NCBI RefSeq assembly: GCF_932274485.2
Contig: NC_065881.2
Span: forward strand, 53,888,702 to 53,952,701
DNA length: 64,000 bases
From: Patella vulgata
Lineage: Eukaryota; Mollusca; Gastropoda; Patellidae
Direction of reading: 5' to 3'
Part shown: positions 1-12,100 of the stretch, one piece after another
Position numbering within the stretch: the stretch's first letter is position 1
Layout of the letters: every line of letters begins with the position of its first letter
Notes under the pieces: model-generated
The model's database searches: none
The model's input: the letters and a program-made list of their open reading frames with translations, nothing else
What the model was told of the DNA's origin: nothing
Translations under genes and position numbers: made by a program

Positions 1-1002
1 ACTATACACTAAGTTTCATCACTCTCCATCAGTTAGAATCAAAGTTATCTGTCCCAAAGCATCGACCAATGAAATTGCTTAGTTCTGCTTAGCTTTAACG
101 GAAAATATTAATCATTGAACTCAGTTAAGACATTCGCCTGATGAACATCTATACCTCAATTAAAAGCAGAGTTGTTATGTTCCAAAGTCTTGACCAATCA
201 AATTGCTTATCACTACTTAGCCTAAGCAAAAAATTCTCATCATTGAACTTAGTCAATGTATTGATATAACAAATTTATACTCAGAGTTTCATCGCTCTAA
301 CCCAATTAAAACCAAAGTTGTCGTGTCCCAAAGTCTCAACCAATCAAATTGCTTATCTCGGCTTAGACTTATTGGAAAATGTGCATGATCGAACTCTGTC
401 AAGGCATACACGTAATAGACACCTACACCAATTTTAAACATTCTACCTCAATTAGAAGGAGAGTTATTGTGTTCCAAAGTCTCAAACACTCAGATTGAAG
501 TCTCTACTTTTCCTAAGCAGTTAAAAGGTACAAAGTATCATCACTCTCACTAATTAGAACCAAAGTTATCGTGTCCCAAAACATCAACCTATCAAATTGC
601 TTATCTGTGCTTACCCTACGCAGAAAATGCTCATCTTCGAACTCCATGAAGGCATTCACCTAATCAACACCTACACAAAGTTCGAAGATTCTACCTCAAT
701 TCGAAGAAGATTTATTGTGTTCCAAAGTCTCAACCAATCAAATCGCTTATCGCTTTCCTTACTCTGAGCAGAAAATGCTCATTATGGAACTTAGTCAAGG
801 TATTTATGTAATGAAACTATACACCAAATTTCATCACTCTGCTTACCCTAAGCAGAAAATGCCCATCTTCGAACTCCATTAAGGCATTCACCTCCTAAAC
901 ACCTACACCATGTTTGAACAATCTAGTACAATTAGAAGGAAGTTTGACGGACGGATGGACAGATAGACAGACCCATTTTAATAGTCCCCCTCCTTTCAAA
1001 GA
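1..1002 (+). repeat. Pearl-like repeat, family P2 (partial, 3' half)
   Basis: Tandem cores of about 140-150 bp built around AAGCAGAAAATGCTCATC and CCAATCAAATTGCTTATC, each diverged from the next. The array ends in a GACGGACGG/GACAGACAGA microsatellite (about 947-972), then TTTTAATAGTCCCCC. The same ending with a full hairpin is seen at 30326-30356. Its start lies outside the window. Confidence 0.75.
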
Positions 1003-1079
1003 ACACAAAATAAATAGTATATCTGAATGGTTTTCCCAGACAGAACAATACGGGTTTATTACACACAATCTAGAACACA

Positions 1080-2610
1080 ACAAGTGGTTGCCATTCAAGA
1101 TACGTCCACATTTTGCAAGAGATGGTAAGAGAACAAGCTAAAAAGCGACTTTTCATACAAATAGGGGCCATAATCCAGGATGTTATGGTCCGACATCTAA
1201 CAATATCAAAAGGAACCAAGATCTTTGGGTTATAAACATATATTTTAATTTTCATTAAAATCGGATAAAAAGAGTGCCCTCTAGAGGGTTCACAAGCTAA
1301 CAACACGATTTTTCATAAAATCAGTGGTCATAATCCAGGATGTTGCTGTCCGATATGCATGAATATCGAAAGGAACTGAGATCTTTTAGATATAAACATA
1401 TATTTTATGTTTCATCAAAATTGGATCAAAAATGTGACCTCAAGAGTGTCCACAATGACTCCACAACCTTGTTATTCCATACTTTTACATAATTTGCGTA
1501 CAAGAAGTGGCCATTTTGTTGGGCAGTTGTGGTCTGATTATTACCTTAAAGGTTTTTAAAATCATATAAAAATTGTGACTTCCAGAGGGTTCACACTCCA
1601 CAAGCTAACCAGCGATGGATAGAGAACAAGCTAAACAAAAAGTGATTTTTCGTAACATCAAAGGCCATAATTCAGGAAGGTACGATCAGATATGTGCGAA
1701 TATCGACAGGAACCAAGATCTTTGGGTTATAAACATGCATTTCAAGTTTCATTAAAATCGGATCAAAATTGTGACCTGTAGAGGGTCCACAACCTTGATA
1801 TACCAGATGTTTACACTATTTGCGTAGAGGGAGCGGCCATTTTGTCTGGCAGTTTTTGTCCGATTTTCACGAAATTCGAACGCAACCAACATTACGGTGA
1901 TATATTTGAACGTTTTTGTAAGACGTCCAAAATTGTGGGAAAGGAAGGTATTAAAGTTGGCAGCAAATTTAAATGTAAACACGAGCTTAATTTATGTGAC
2001 GGCAGTAAAGCTGATTTTAAACTTTTGTGTAAAAAATTATTTATAACTGATGAATCTAGGTGGTTTTCAAAACTGTGGGATGATAGAAATTGTACAAATG
2101 GAAATAAATTGATAACGTATAGGTTGTTTAAAAAAGATCTAAAAGTTGAGGATTATGTTAATTGTGTCATGACCAGGGCTCAGAGAGGTGTTATAAGTAA
2201 ACTTAGATGTGGTATTCTCCCTCTATCAATAGAAACAGGTCACTATTCCAAACCCCCAATTCCCCTAAAAAATCGGATATGTCCTTTGTGCTCGTCGTTT
2301 GTCGAAAACGAAATCCATTTTTTAATTGAAGACCTTTGTAATATAAGTATAAATTTAAGGTTGCATCAAAATCAAAAAAAAATTGTTTCATCAAAATCGG
2401 ATCAAAATTGTGATCTCTAAGAGGGCCCACAACCTTGATATAGTTACGGTCTGATACATGCCAATATCGAAAGGAACCGAGAACTTAGGGAGATAAACTT
2501 ATATTTCAAGTTTTGTTGATGTCGAATAAAAATTGTGACCTGTAGAGTGTCCACAAACAATTGTGGCTGTCCGGATGAAGAGGGGCGATGAAAATGTGGG
2601 CGTATAAAAA
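1080..2610 (+). repeat. Pearl-like repeat, family P1, carrying a LINE fragment
   Basis: It starts with GATACGTCCACATTTTGCA and ends AAAATGTGGGCGTATAAAA, inverted ends typical of this family. The body is tandem cores of about 160 bp with GGGCCATAATCCAGGA, CGAAAGGAACCGAGATCTTT and ATTGTGACCTCTAGAGGGTC. One core is split by a 0.4-kb foreign piece (see 1921-2345). Confidence 0.75.
1921..2345 (+). pseudogene. fragment of a LINE ORF2 C-terminal region captured inside a Pearl core
   Basis: The frame open from 1842 contains, after Pearl-derived codons, KLITYRLFKKDLKVEDYVNC, KLRCGILPLSIETGHY and RICPLCSSFVENEIHFLIE. This matches the thumb-to-zinc-knuckle end of non-LTR retrotransposon polyproteins common in molluscs (KLRTYxxFK, RxxLxKLRxGxLPLxIETGRY, CxxCxxxxVExExHFL). 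The last part of the knuckle (HxxxxC) is altered (EDLCNI). The flanks return to Pearl core on both sides. It is not a host gene. Confidence 0.7.
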
Positions 2611-2890
2611 CACAATTTTTGAACAATCAGGGGCTATAATCCAGGAAGTAACATTCCGATATTCACAAATAGCGAAAGGAACCGAGATCTTTGGGATATA
2701 AACAAATATTTTATGTTTCATCAAAATTGGATAAAAATTGTGACCTCTAGAGGGTCCACAACCTTGATATTCCATATTTGTACACTATAAGCATACAAGG
2801 AGAGCACAATTTGTCGGGCAGTTGCCACCTAATTTTTAAGAAATTCATACTAATGGTGTAACAGTGATATATTCAAACGTTTTTTAAATT
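2611..2890 (+). repeat. Pearl-like P1 core, partial
   Basis: It begins at the core motif (TTTTGAACAATCAGGGGCTA) straight after the previous element's tail and runs through one core and part of a second before joining a P3 head. Confidence 0.6.
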
Positions 2891-3715
2891 AGATAAAGAT
2901 AGGTTGCCAGGCAACGAAACATACGCCAACAGCAGCTATATCGTCCGGGCAGTCAACAAGAGTTGTCACATATTTTTCCTTTTTTCGGTAATGAAACATT
3001 TATAATACATTAAAATCTGATTAAGGATAACAACTCATTAAGTAATTATCAGAAAACCATTAGAATTTGTTTGCTTTTTATAAAGTTTTTAACATCATGG
3101 ATTTAGCTTTTTAAGTCATAAAGATTTTTGAAAATCAATATACTTGTTCGTCTCAAGATCTTAAACACTGTGTATAAATTTAAAGTCAATCGGATATTAA
3201 CTTTAGCCTCTAGAGCATCCACAAGATTTTTCAAAGTGATCAAGGGCCATAACTCTGGCAAGAATTATCGGAAATCGCTGAAAATCAATAGGCTCCTTGT
3301 CTCATGACCTTATACACTGTGTATAAATTTAAAGTCAATCAGATATTAACTTTGACCTCTAGAGCGTCCACAAGATTTTTTGAAGTGATCAAGGGCCATA
3401 ACTCTGGCAGTAATTATCGGAAATCGCTGAAAATCAATAGGCTTCTTCGTCTCATGACCTTAAACACTGTGTATAAATTTAAAGTCAATCGGATATTAAC
3501 TTTGACCTCTAGAGCGTCCACAAGATTTTTTGAATCGATCAAGGGCTATAACTCTGACAGTAATTATCGAAAATCGCTGAAAATCAATAGGATTCTTCTT
3601 CTCATGACCCTAAACACTGTGTATAAATTTAAAGTCAATCGAATATTAACTTTTGCCCCTGGACTGACGGGGGCAACAACAAAAAACGACCACATTTCAA
3701 TGTGAGCGTATAAAA
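2891..3715 (+). repeat. Pearl-like repeat, family P3
   Basis: The head is GATAGGTTGCCAGGCAACGA followed by ACGCCNACAGCAGC. Then come about four cores of roughly 150 bp (CAAGGGCCATAACTCTGG, GAAATCGCTGAAAATCAATA, CTTAAACACTGTGTATAAAT). It ends GACTGACGGGGGCAACAAC and ATTTCAATGTGAGCGTATAA. Core-to-core identity is high, so this array is young. Confidence 0.75.
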
Positions 3716-5045
3716 ATTGTGACCTCTAGAGGGACCACAATCTAAAAATGCGATTTTTCGTACAATCAGGGGCAAAAGTCCAGGATGTTACAGTCCGATA
3801 TGCACAAATATTAAAACGTACCATAATCTTTAGGTTATAAACATACATTTCATGTTTCATCTAAATCTGAAAAAATTGTGATGTCTAGAGTGTCCACAAG
3901 CTAAAAACGCGATTTTTCGTACAATCAGGAGCCATAATCCATGAAGTTGCGGTCCGATAAATGCCAATATCAAAAGGGTCTGAGATCTTTGGGATATATA
4001 AACCTATTTTAAGTTTCGTCAAAATCAGATTAAAATTTTGACTTGTAGAGTGTCCACAATCAATTGTGAACGGACACATAGACGTCTGAATGGACGGACA
4101 GAAAGTAGCGATGACAATAAACACATGAAAATGTGAGCGTATAAAAATCATTTTAATGCCAATAGTACAAAAATGAAATTCTTTGCCCTAATGTAAAAAT
4201 TGCATAATTTTCTTTGTGTGCTAAATAAATGATAGTTAATCTATTACAAACCGAAGCATGAAAGGCAAACTTCAATACTTGCATCTATGCATCAGTAGAT
4301 TTGCCCGAGAGTGTCCACAAGCTAAAAACGCGATTTTTCGTACAATCAGGAGCCATAATCCATGAAGTTGCGGTCCGATAAATGCCAATATCAAAAGGGT
4401 TCGAGATCTTTGGGATATATAAACCTATTTTAAGTTTCGTCAAAATCAGATTAAAATTTTGACTTGTAGAGTGTCCACAATCAATTGTGAACGGACACAT
4501 AGACGTCTGAATGGACGGACAGAAAGTAGCGATGACAATATACACATGAAAATGTGAGCGTATAAAAATCATTTTAATGCCAATAGTACAAAAATGAAAT
4601 TCTTTGCCCTAATGTAAAAATTGCATAATTTTCTTTGTGTGCTAAATAAATGATAGTTAATCTATTACAAACCGAAGCATGAAAGGCAAACATCAATACT
4701 TGCATCTATGCATCAGTAGATTTGCCCGAGAGACTCTCGAAGCAAATCTCCGGACGGACGGACACAGGCGACGACAATATACGTTCACATGAAAATGTGG
4801 GGGTATAAAAATCATTTTAATGCCAATAGTTCTATTTATTCTCTCAGTCACTTGCAGTTTAATGACTTTACATGTGCAAAACTGGAATTGGTTGCCCGAA
4901 AGTAAAAATTGCATAGATTTTTGTTTGTGTGCCAAATAAATGATAGTTAATCTTTATATATATCAGGCATGAAAGGTAAACATCAATACTTGCATCTGTG
5001 CATCAGTAAATTTGCCTGACATGGAGACACTCGAAGCAAATCTTG
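3716..5045 (+). repeat. Pearl-like P1 fragments with a 421-bp tandem duplication
   Basis: P1 cores and tails in series. Positions 3888-4308 and 4309-4729 are near-identical copies offset by exactly 421 bp; each holds a core, a GGACGGACAG tail and a unique piece ending CAGTAGATTTGCCCGAGA. A third, clearly diverged copy of the tail plus the unique piece follows at about 4790-5045. Open frames here are repeat shadows. Confidence 0.75.
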
Positions 5046-5535
5046 GATATAATTTTGGTAAGTGTGTCGGTCTAGGAACCAAATATTTATTTGTGATGTA
5101 AATCCTTAAATTATTAATTATTTCATGCATTTTCCAGCAATTTTCTTAACTTCATATAATGTTATATGTTATTTCTGGGCATTGTACATCGGCATGTTCG
5201 GAAATATAGGCTACATTTCCCGGGCTGAAAATAAGACTTTGGAAATTTTATCGATGCATTTTTCTGGGGGGGGGGGGGGAACGAGGCATAAGAAATCCCC
5301 CCCCAGTGAAAATCAATGGGGGGGACACGTCCCCCTCATCCCCCCCGGGATCTGCTGCCTTGATCACAGTCATTCAATTATTGAACATTTTTTGCATTAT
5401 TTTTCACTCTTCTTCATCAAAAATAACAGCAGACATTATTGGGTAACCATTTATATTGAGCCCTGTCCAGATTACAGTGTACTACACTGTATGGTAACTG
5501 GAGAGTCACCATTTCTCACAGACTATAAAGACTGG
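5046..5535. other. intergenic or intron sequence with a G/C-tract repeat end
   Basis: Mostly unique AT-rich DNA. At 5266-5353 there is a run of G and C tracts ending CCCCCCGGGATCTGCTGCC, which resembles the right end of the element at 9073-9736. A 140-codon frame crosses it but reads through these tracts, so I do not call it a gene. Confidence 0.4.
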
Positions 5536-5782
5536 TTGGATGGCTGAATAGTTAGCGCGGGCGCGCTGTATCATAAGGTCTGTCATTGAGTCATCTAGGG
5601 TGGTTTCGATTCCTTAGTTGTACGTGACAAGTTGTAGGGTCGCCTGTTCACCTCGTGGGTTTTCTCTGGGCCCTCCAGTTTGCTCCCACTGCTAAAGAAT
5701 GATTGAAATAAAATTGAACCATGTGTTAGTCCCAAAATGACCTAGTTTGTGTTGAGTGGACGTTAAAGGCCATTTCTCTCTT
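5536..5782 (+). repeat. tRNA-derived SINE, copy 1
   Basis: It has a tRNA-like head (GGCTGAATAGTTAGCGCG as A box, GGTTTCGATTCC as B box), then a conserved middle (TCGTGGGTTTTCTC, CCTCCAGTTTGCTCCCACTG) and a tail containing AAATTGAACCATGT and GACCTAGTTTGTGTTGAG. It matches the copy at 49574-49850 along its length. Confidence 0.8.
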
Positions 5783-5931
5783 TTCTCACAGACTATATAA
5801 GGTAAAAGATTATGTGACTTGAGCCAGTGAGCATGAGACATACAGACCTAGAACTACAACAAAATTTAAATCTGTTACTTTCAGGTCATGTTGTGACTCA
5901 AAATGATTTTAAAGATAATAAGATAACTTAC

Positions 5932-6156
5932 CTAAACAATAGGATTGATTTCTAATGGTTATCTCCCCAGAAATTCCGGAGAATGCATCAGTCCATGACA
6001 AAATGTTACCATTAGCATTGTAACAACTTGTCTGATTGGATACTTTGGCGATTTCATCTTCATTAAGAATATAATCATAAACATTGAATCTACTGAGTTC
6101 ACCAGAATATGATTTCCAGATATTTTGTGTTCCACCATAAAAATCTTCTTGAATTC
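5932..6156 (-). CDS. SVEP1: SVEP1-like exon: pentraxin domain, part 3
   Basis: 225 nt, phase 1-1. It encodes [52 protein letters not shown] and SYCLG, matching the end of a pentraxin domain (FxGxxxxxNxWD, then GNxLxW, then C). The donor TTAG|GTAAGT shows that the gene continues to the left. Confidence 0.88.
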
Positions 6157-9100
6157 CTGGAAGTAAACACATTTTCACTAAAATCTATTTGGAACTGATA
6201 AAATGTTTACTAAGCAGCAAAAGAAACTTCAGGTTGGTATGTTACTCTGAATAGATGCATTGCATAAAATTTGCCAAATGTTTTTATTGTATATTTTGAC
6301 CACATGTCCATCTTTACCTGAGCAATAAGGTTCCTTCACAAACACAGAATTGAACCCAACCTGACTTCTGAGATGGTAATGTGTTCTACATGATTTTCAT
6401 GTAACTCATGCTGCGCGTGCTGTTCACCGGGACCAGCCCTATAAAATGTCACACACCCCCCCAATCTAGCGGGAAGTGGACGTAAAACTCTAGAAACGAA
6501 CGAACTGGTTGAATCATTCACACTACAACGTCAGCAGCATGCCATGACTCACGACAGCTCAGAGGAACCAGGCGCTTGGAAGACTCGACGCTAGCCACAC
6601 TGCCCAAGCCGTTGCCAATCACTTCCAGGTTAATGTTCGGACCATCTACAGGGTTCAGCAACATTTTCGACCCACAACACCACGGATGATCATCCCGGAT
6701 GTGGTAGACCAAGGGTTACGACAAGGCGACAAGACCGCCATGTTGTGCGACAGCACGTGCAGAATCCATTCACACAGGCATCTGAGACAGCACGTAAGAC
6801 AGTGGGAACACACGGAAGACCCATCAGTACCGATACAGTGCGCCGACGTCTCACCAGAGAAAACATCCATTGAAGTAGACCGATCCTCACCCCTCGCCAT
6901 CGACGTGAACGTCTACAGTTTGCCCAACAACACCAGAACTGGCGACACAGGCAATGGAGAACTGTTGGCGGTTTTTTTTTTGGTGTTTAGTATAGGATAT
7001 TTGTAAAATGAAATGAAATGAAATGGACATACGCCAAGCAGGTTTTATGACAGGAATTATTAAAATATAACATAAGCACATACATGTATATGCTATATAC
7101 AAAATTTAAATTACCCAATACAAAAGATCCTTTTGATTTCAATATACTTTCTTCTGCAAGTCTAAATCCTGATGATCTGATAGTACCATTGATATAGATA
7201 TGCCAAGCACCATGTATAGATGACCAGTCTATAACAACATGATTCCAAATTCCTGCAGGTAGAGATGATGTACTCACAGCACATGCACCATTTATACATA
7301 GCTGTAAATAATCAAGATTTGTGTAATATTGCACAAAATTACAATGAGCCATTCTTATAATCCAATCAGTTGATTGGTGGCTAGGCAAGTATTTAAGTAA
7401 TGAGGACAGTTGTGAAAGCAGGATTTCTCAAAAATAATAATTTGAGTAGGGATGCACAAAATATTTCAATCAAAATTACTAGGGAAGGGCATTACCTTTT
7501 ACAATTAACTACAGCTCATGATCGTTCAAGCGATACATTACAGTTACAGGTTTAATACAAGGTAAAGAGATCAAAGGTTGTATCAACTATCTGATTAGTC
7601 AAACAGTAAACCTAGTAGACAAATGAAAACAATTACCCATAATAATAGCTATCAATAAGTGAGTCAATAGTTGATAAGCTTATAATGCTTGGTACAGAAT
7701 ATGATCTTTATAGTAATTAGATTATCTTAATGTCACTTACAGCATATGATTCCTGTCCACCTTCAAATTTGATTACTTCCTCAAAAATTTCTGGAGAATT
7801 CTGTGATCTTACATTATAGGAGAATAAACTACCAAAATCCGTTTGAAATACAAGAAACCAGAATGTAACAGTAAAAGTCTTGAGTTTAGGTATCACTACT
7901 GATGGTAATCGTACATAACCAACATCCAAATTACCATCAAATATCAGGTCAAAATCTTCAGATATATCTAGAGAAACAATTTAGACACAAATAGTCATAA
8001 ACATGTCTGTTAGTAAACTTTGCATAAAAATCTACAACACTTAAATATTTATAAAGATAAGATATGATAAGATTTTATTGTACTGAAACATCTATTATTA
8101 AAGGGCAGCGTACAATATAGATAAACATGAACACAAATAATGATTAATAACAATAAATGGAAATAATTATACATGTACATATGTTTACCTATAACAGAAC
8201 TATTAGTCTTTACTGAATTGACTTACCATCTTGACAGAAACGTCCTGTATATCCACTTTTACATTTACAATAAAATCTATTATCTAAATCTATACATGTA
8301 GCTTGATTTAAACATGGAGATGATTTACATTCATTGTTGTTAATTTCACAAAATATACCTGTATAATAAACAGTCTATCATATATATAGTTAAACATAAA
8401 ATCCAAACCAAAAATTGACTACCACGCAATAATAATCAGGGCCAAGTCTTTAAGGTAGCTAGAGGGGGCGGGGGGCCCAAACTTACATTATATTAGATAG
8501 GTTGCCAGGTAATGAAACACACACCCACCCCATCTAAGTTAGTCTACAAAGGCTGTTGTATTATAAATCTTTAGATAATTGAAAAGCAAAATCTTTTTAC
8601 TGCATAAAAAATCATTGCCACTGGACAAGATTCTTAGACATAATCAAAGACAATAGCTCAACTGTAATAATATTTATCAGAAATTGTAGAAATTTAAAAG
8701 GGTTTACCATTTCAATAATCATTTGAGATATTAAAAACGTTATCATACCTGTAAAACCTGGTAAACAATGACATCTACTTGTATCCCCATCCACTTGACA
8801 TACACCTCCATTGTAACATTGTATTTGATAACATGTATACTTTATAATAACATCACATAGTTTACCTACAATCATATTTTAATACCAAAATATAATCTAA
8901 AGCTTTCAGGTATCTCACAATATCTTTTATTTTACTAGCCTACAGTAATCAACTGCAACAAGATTAGCATTAGCAATAATTTCGAGATGTACAAGCAATG
9001 CGAAAATGTGAAATCATAAATGGGAATACATTGTATAAGTAAGAAACAGCTTATAGTTTTAAATGGGAAGTCAGGGGCGGATCTAGGAATTTTTAAAAGG

Positions 9101-12100
9101 GGGGGCGCGGCAAAATGAGGACACTGACCGCGGAGACCGGGGGGGGGTTGGGGGGTGGGGATGTCCTGCAAGAAAATTATCTGTCATTTCCTTGCATCTG
9201 TAGCCATTCCAAAAGCTATTTGGCTGATATTTTCGTCTAAGTAAACGTTCGGAAATCGTTGAAATAGAGCTTTAAAATTGAGCAAAAAAGCCAGCTGAAC
9301 ATGTGAGCGAGGCATTATGATGGGAAAAAAGACAAATCTATTCCCTAGCCACTTCACTATTTAAGCCTTGTAACTTGTACTTTGTACTGTCCACACATGA
9401 AACAATGCTACATCAAGTTGCACTCGTGTGCGTCGGTGATGGGCATGAGTGTATACGCCGCCGATTACACAAGATGCTATCAATGATGTCTGTCTATAGT
9501 CACTCTATAGGATTAGGGCACCATCAGCTAAACAACAAGAATTCGTTTGATTAGACCAGACTGGTGTGTTTGAGTCGATGGTTTGACTCATTTAGGATCC
9601 CTGCAACGGGTTGGGAGCGGACATATTTGGGTCTGAGAAAAGACTCATTCAGCAGTAAAAAAGGGCACTGTCGAAAATTAGGGGGGGGGGGGGGTGCACC
9701 CCTTGCGCCCCCACCCCCCTTGGATCCACTTCCGGAAGTGAAGATAGGCCTGAACTAAACACCATGATAATAAATGACTTAGACAATTTGATCTGTAGTG
9801 AATGGGACTAAACTCACCATTATAAAGTTTATATTTTTACCCCCCCCCCTTCACCCTGTACCCAATTGTATATATATTGCATCATTGTATCTAAATCTAA
9901 AAATACCTGCAAATCCTTGACGACATGAACAATAATACCCTGAAGTCTGGCTAATACAGTTGCCATGCATACATAAATTAGACAAACAACTGTCAATAGG
10001 TAAATCACATGTTGGTCCCGTAAATCCTGATGAACAATAACATGCAAACCCAACTTCTAGATCTAGACATGATCCACCATTAGAACAGGTATTATTCACA
10101 CATACATCCACATTAATTCCACAATCATTTCCTGTTATAAAAATACATCATTTTCTTCAAATTCATTTTTATATTAAAAGTACAATGTTGCTGAACAACC
10201 CAGTTAAAAAATAAAAAGCATTGCCGTTGATTAAAACCATAAATACGAAACTGAACCACATATACAATAACAGTGGTTGTCTCTGTTGTCTACATTCTCT
10301 CAAAGACTTTTGGATCCAGTAACAATAGTCTTAAGTAGCATGTTTGAATGCATGTTCATTTTGCAAATTCACAAATTTGTAATGCATAAATTTGCAAAGT
10401 GCACATATTATTTATAGATTGAAAAAAAAAATAATGATTTAAATTTAAATGTGGTCAACAGAATAACCTATATATTTTTTCCTTCCTTACATTTTACAAT
10501 TTAGCAAACTGATTAATCACTTCACTTTTCTTTGCGTGTAGTTCTAATTTTGCTGTTGTGTGTATCCTATGGTTTGATAAGCTATTTCATCAACTTTAAC
10601 ATATTTTGTACATAGAATACAAGTGTGGTAATGTTCTAATATAGATTATTTCATTATTTATATTAAGTGGAATTATTCAATTTGAAATAGACAATCTTTT
10701 CAAATAGAACAATTTAAGTCGATAATACATATACCGGTAGTCCTGGGTGTTTGATATTGAATATATATTTTAATTTTGGGCTTATGAAGCTCAAATTTGG
10801 GAGAGCAAGTTTGTCACCTTCAAAACCTTCAGAGCAAGTACAAGAATAGTCATTTATTCCATCAATGCATGTTGCATTATTTCTACATGGAGAGGATAAA
10901 CAATCATCGATGTTAATCTCACATCTATCACCATTAAAACCAGATAAACATGAGCAGAGAACATCATCTTCCATAACACTGATACAGGTCCCATTATTTT
11001 CACAACCCAATACTGTTATGTTTTCACAAGGATCAAAATCTGTCAAAAGTTAAAAGTAAAACTTATTCATATCATAAAGACCAAAAGTGATGTTTCATGA
11101 CATTAAGTAGGCCTATACCCAATTTACATCAGCCAGGGTCATTTGATGGATTTTGAATCCCTTGAAAATTATAATATTATGAAAGCTGACTCTCCAAAGG
11201 GAATGTCAGTTCATAAATAGTTCAATGAATTGAACATTTCACAAAATTCAGCATCCTATATATGCAGACATAATAAATGAAATAGGTTCAAAACGAATGT
11301 AAACCAAAATAGTCAAAATGTTTGCAATTTGGCCTCAATTTTTATCTTAAACACCAAATATTTAATTGGTTTCCTTATTTTTTGTCTTAAATTTTGTCTC
11401 TAACTCATATAAACAAGCAAGTGCCACCTATCAGTGCCTCTTTTTAATCCAATTGAATCTAAGCTAGGCGATTCTTTACAGTTCATATTTTGAGTTTGTT
11501 TTCTTAAATATATAAAATCTGAGTACACTTCAACATGGATTATGCCTACGAGGGATTCCACATCAATGTCAGTCACGTAAAATGCAGTGAATGTAGGCTT
11601 GATTCGATGAGTTTCAAACCAGACGCTCGATCTGATGACTTTCGAACAAGTCTGAGAGAAGCCGATAAGCCCACATGATGTTTCACCATTGTACCGGACG
11701 ACTGGGCTAAATTACAGCATGCAACACAAGAAAACATACCTTACTCCAGACTGCTGTCCTTCCGGATATTATGTTGTAAAACAAACAAAATCTTGTCATA
11801 TTAACTATCACATGTATTTGTATGAATATAACCAACCTGAACAGTATGTAATTTTACTAGAACCAGTAGTGATTGTTGTTGTGTTGTCTGGACAGTATAA
11901 ACAGTTGGTTGATTTAGAATTAGGTTGATACATTCCAGTAGGACACATTTCACACGGTACCAAACCATTAACTTTATTAAAAGTTCCAACAGGACATACA
12001 TCTAAACAGAGAAATGCGAAGATTATGAATATTTCTAGAATTAAACATAATTATAATCCTAGTTCGGGAAATAGCTGAACAGAAAGCAAGTACTTTTCTG

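Noticed and set aside
3304-3705. 133-codon + frame with internal protein repeats
   Set aside because: It is a read-through of four near-identical P3 cores; the repeat unit is a DNA repeat, not a protein module.
3885-4572. Two almost identical minus-strand frames of 88 and 95 codons
   Set aside because: They are the same frame in the two copies of the 421-bp duplication and lie wholly within Pearl cores. There is no domain pattern and they are not genes.
5125-5547. 140-codon + frame
   Set aside because: It translates G and C tracts into glycine and proline runs and ends in the SINE; no gene-like features.
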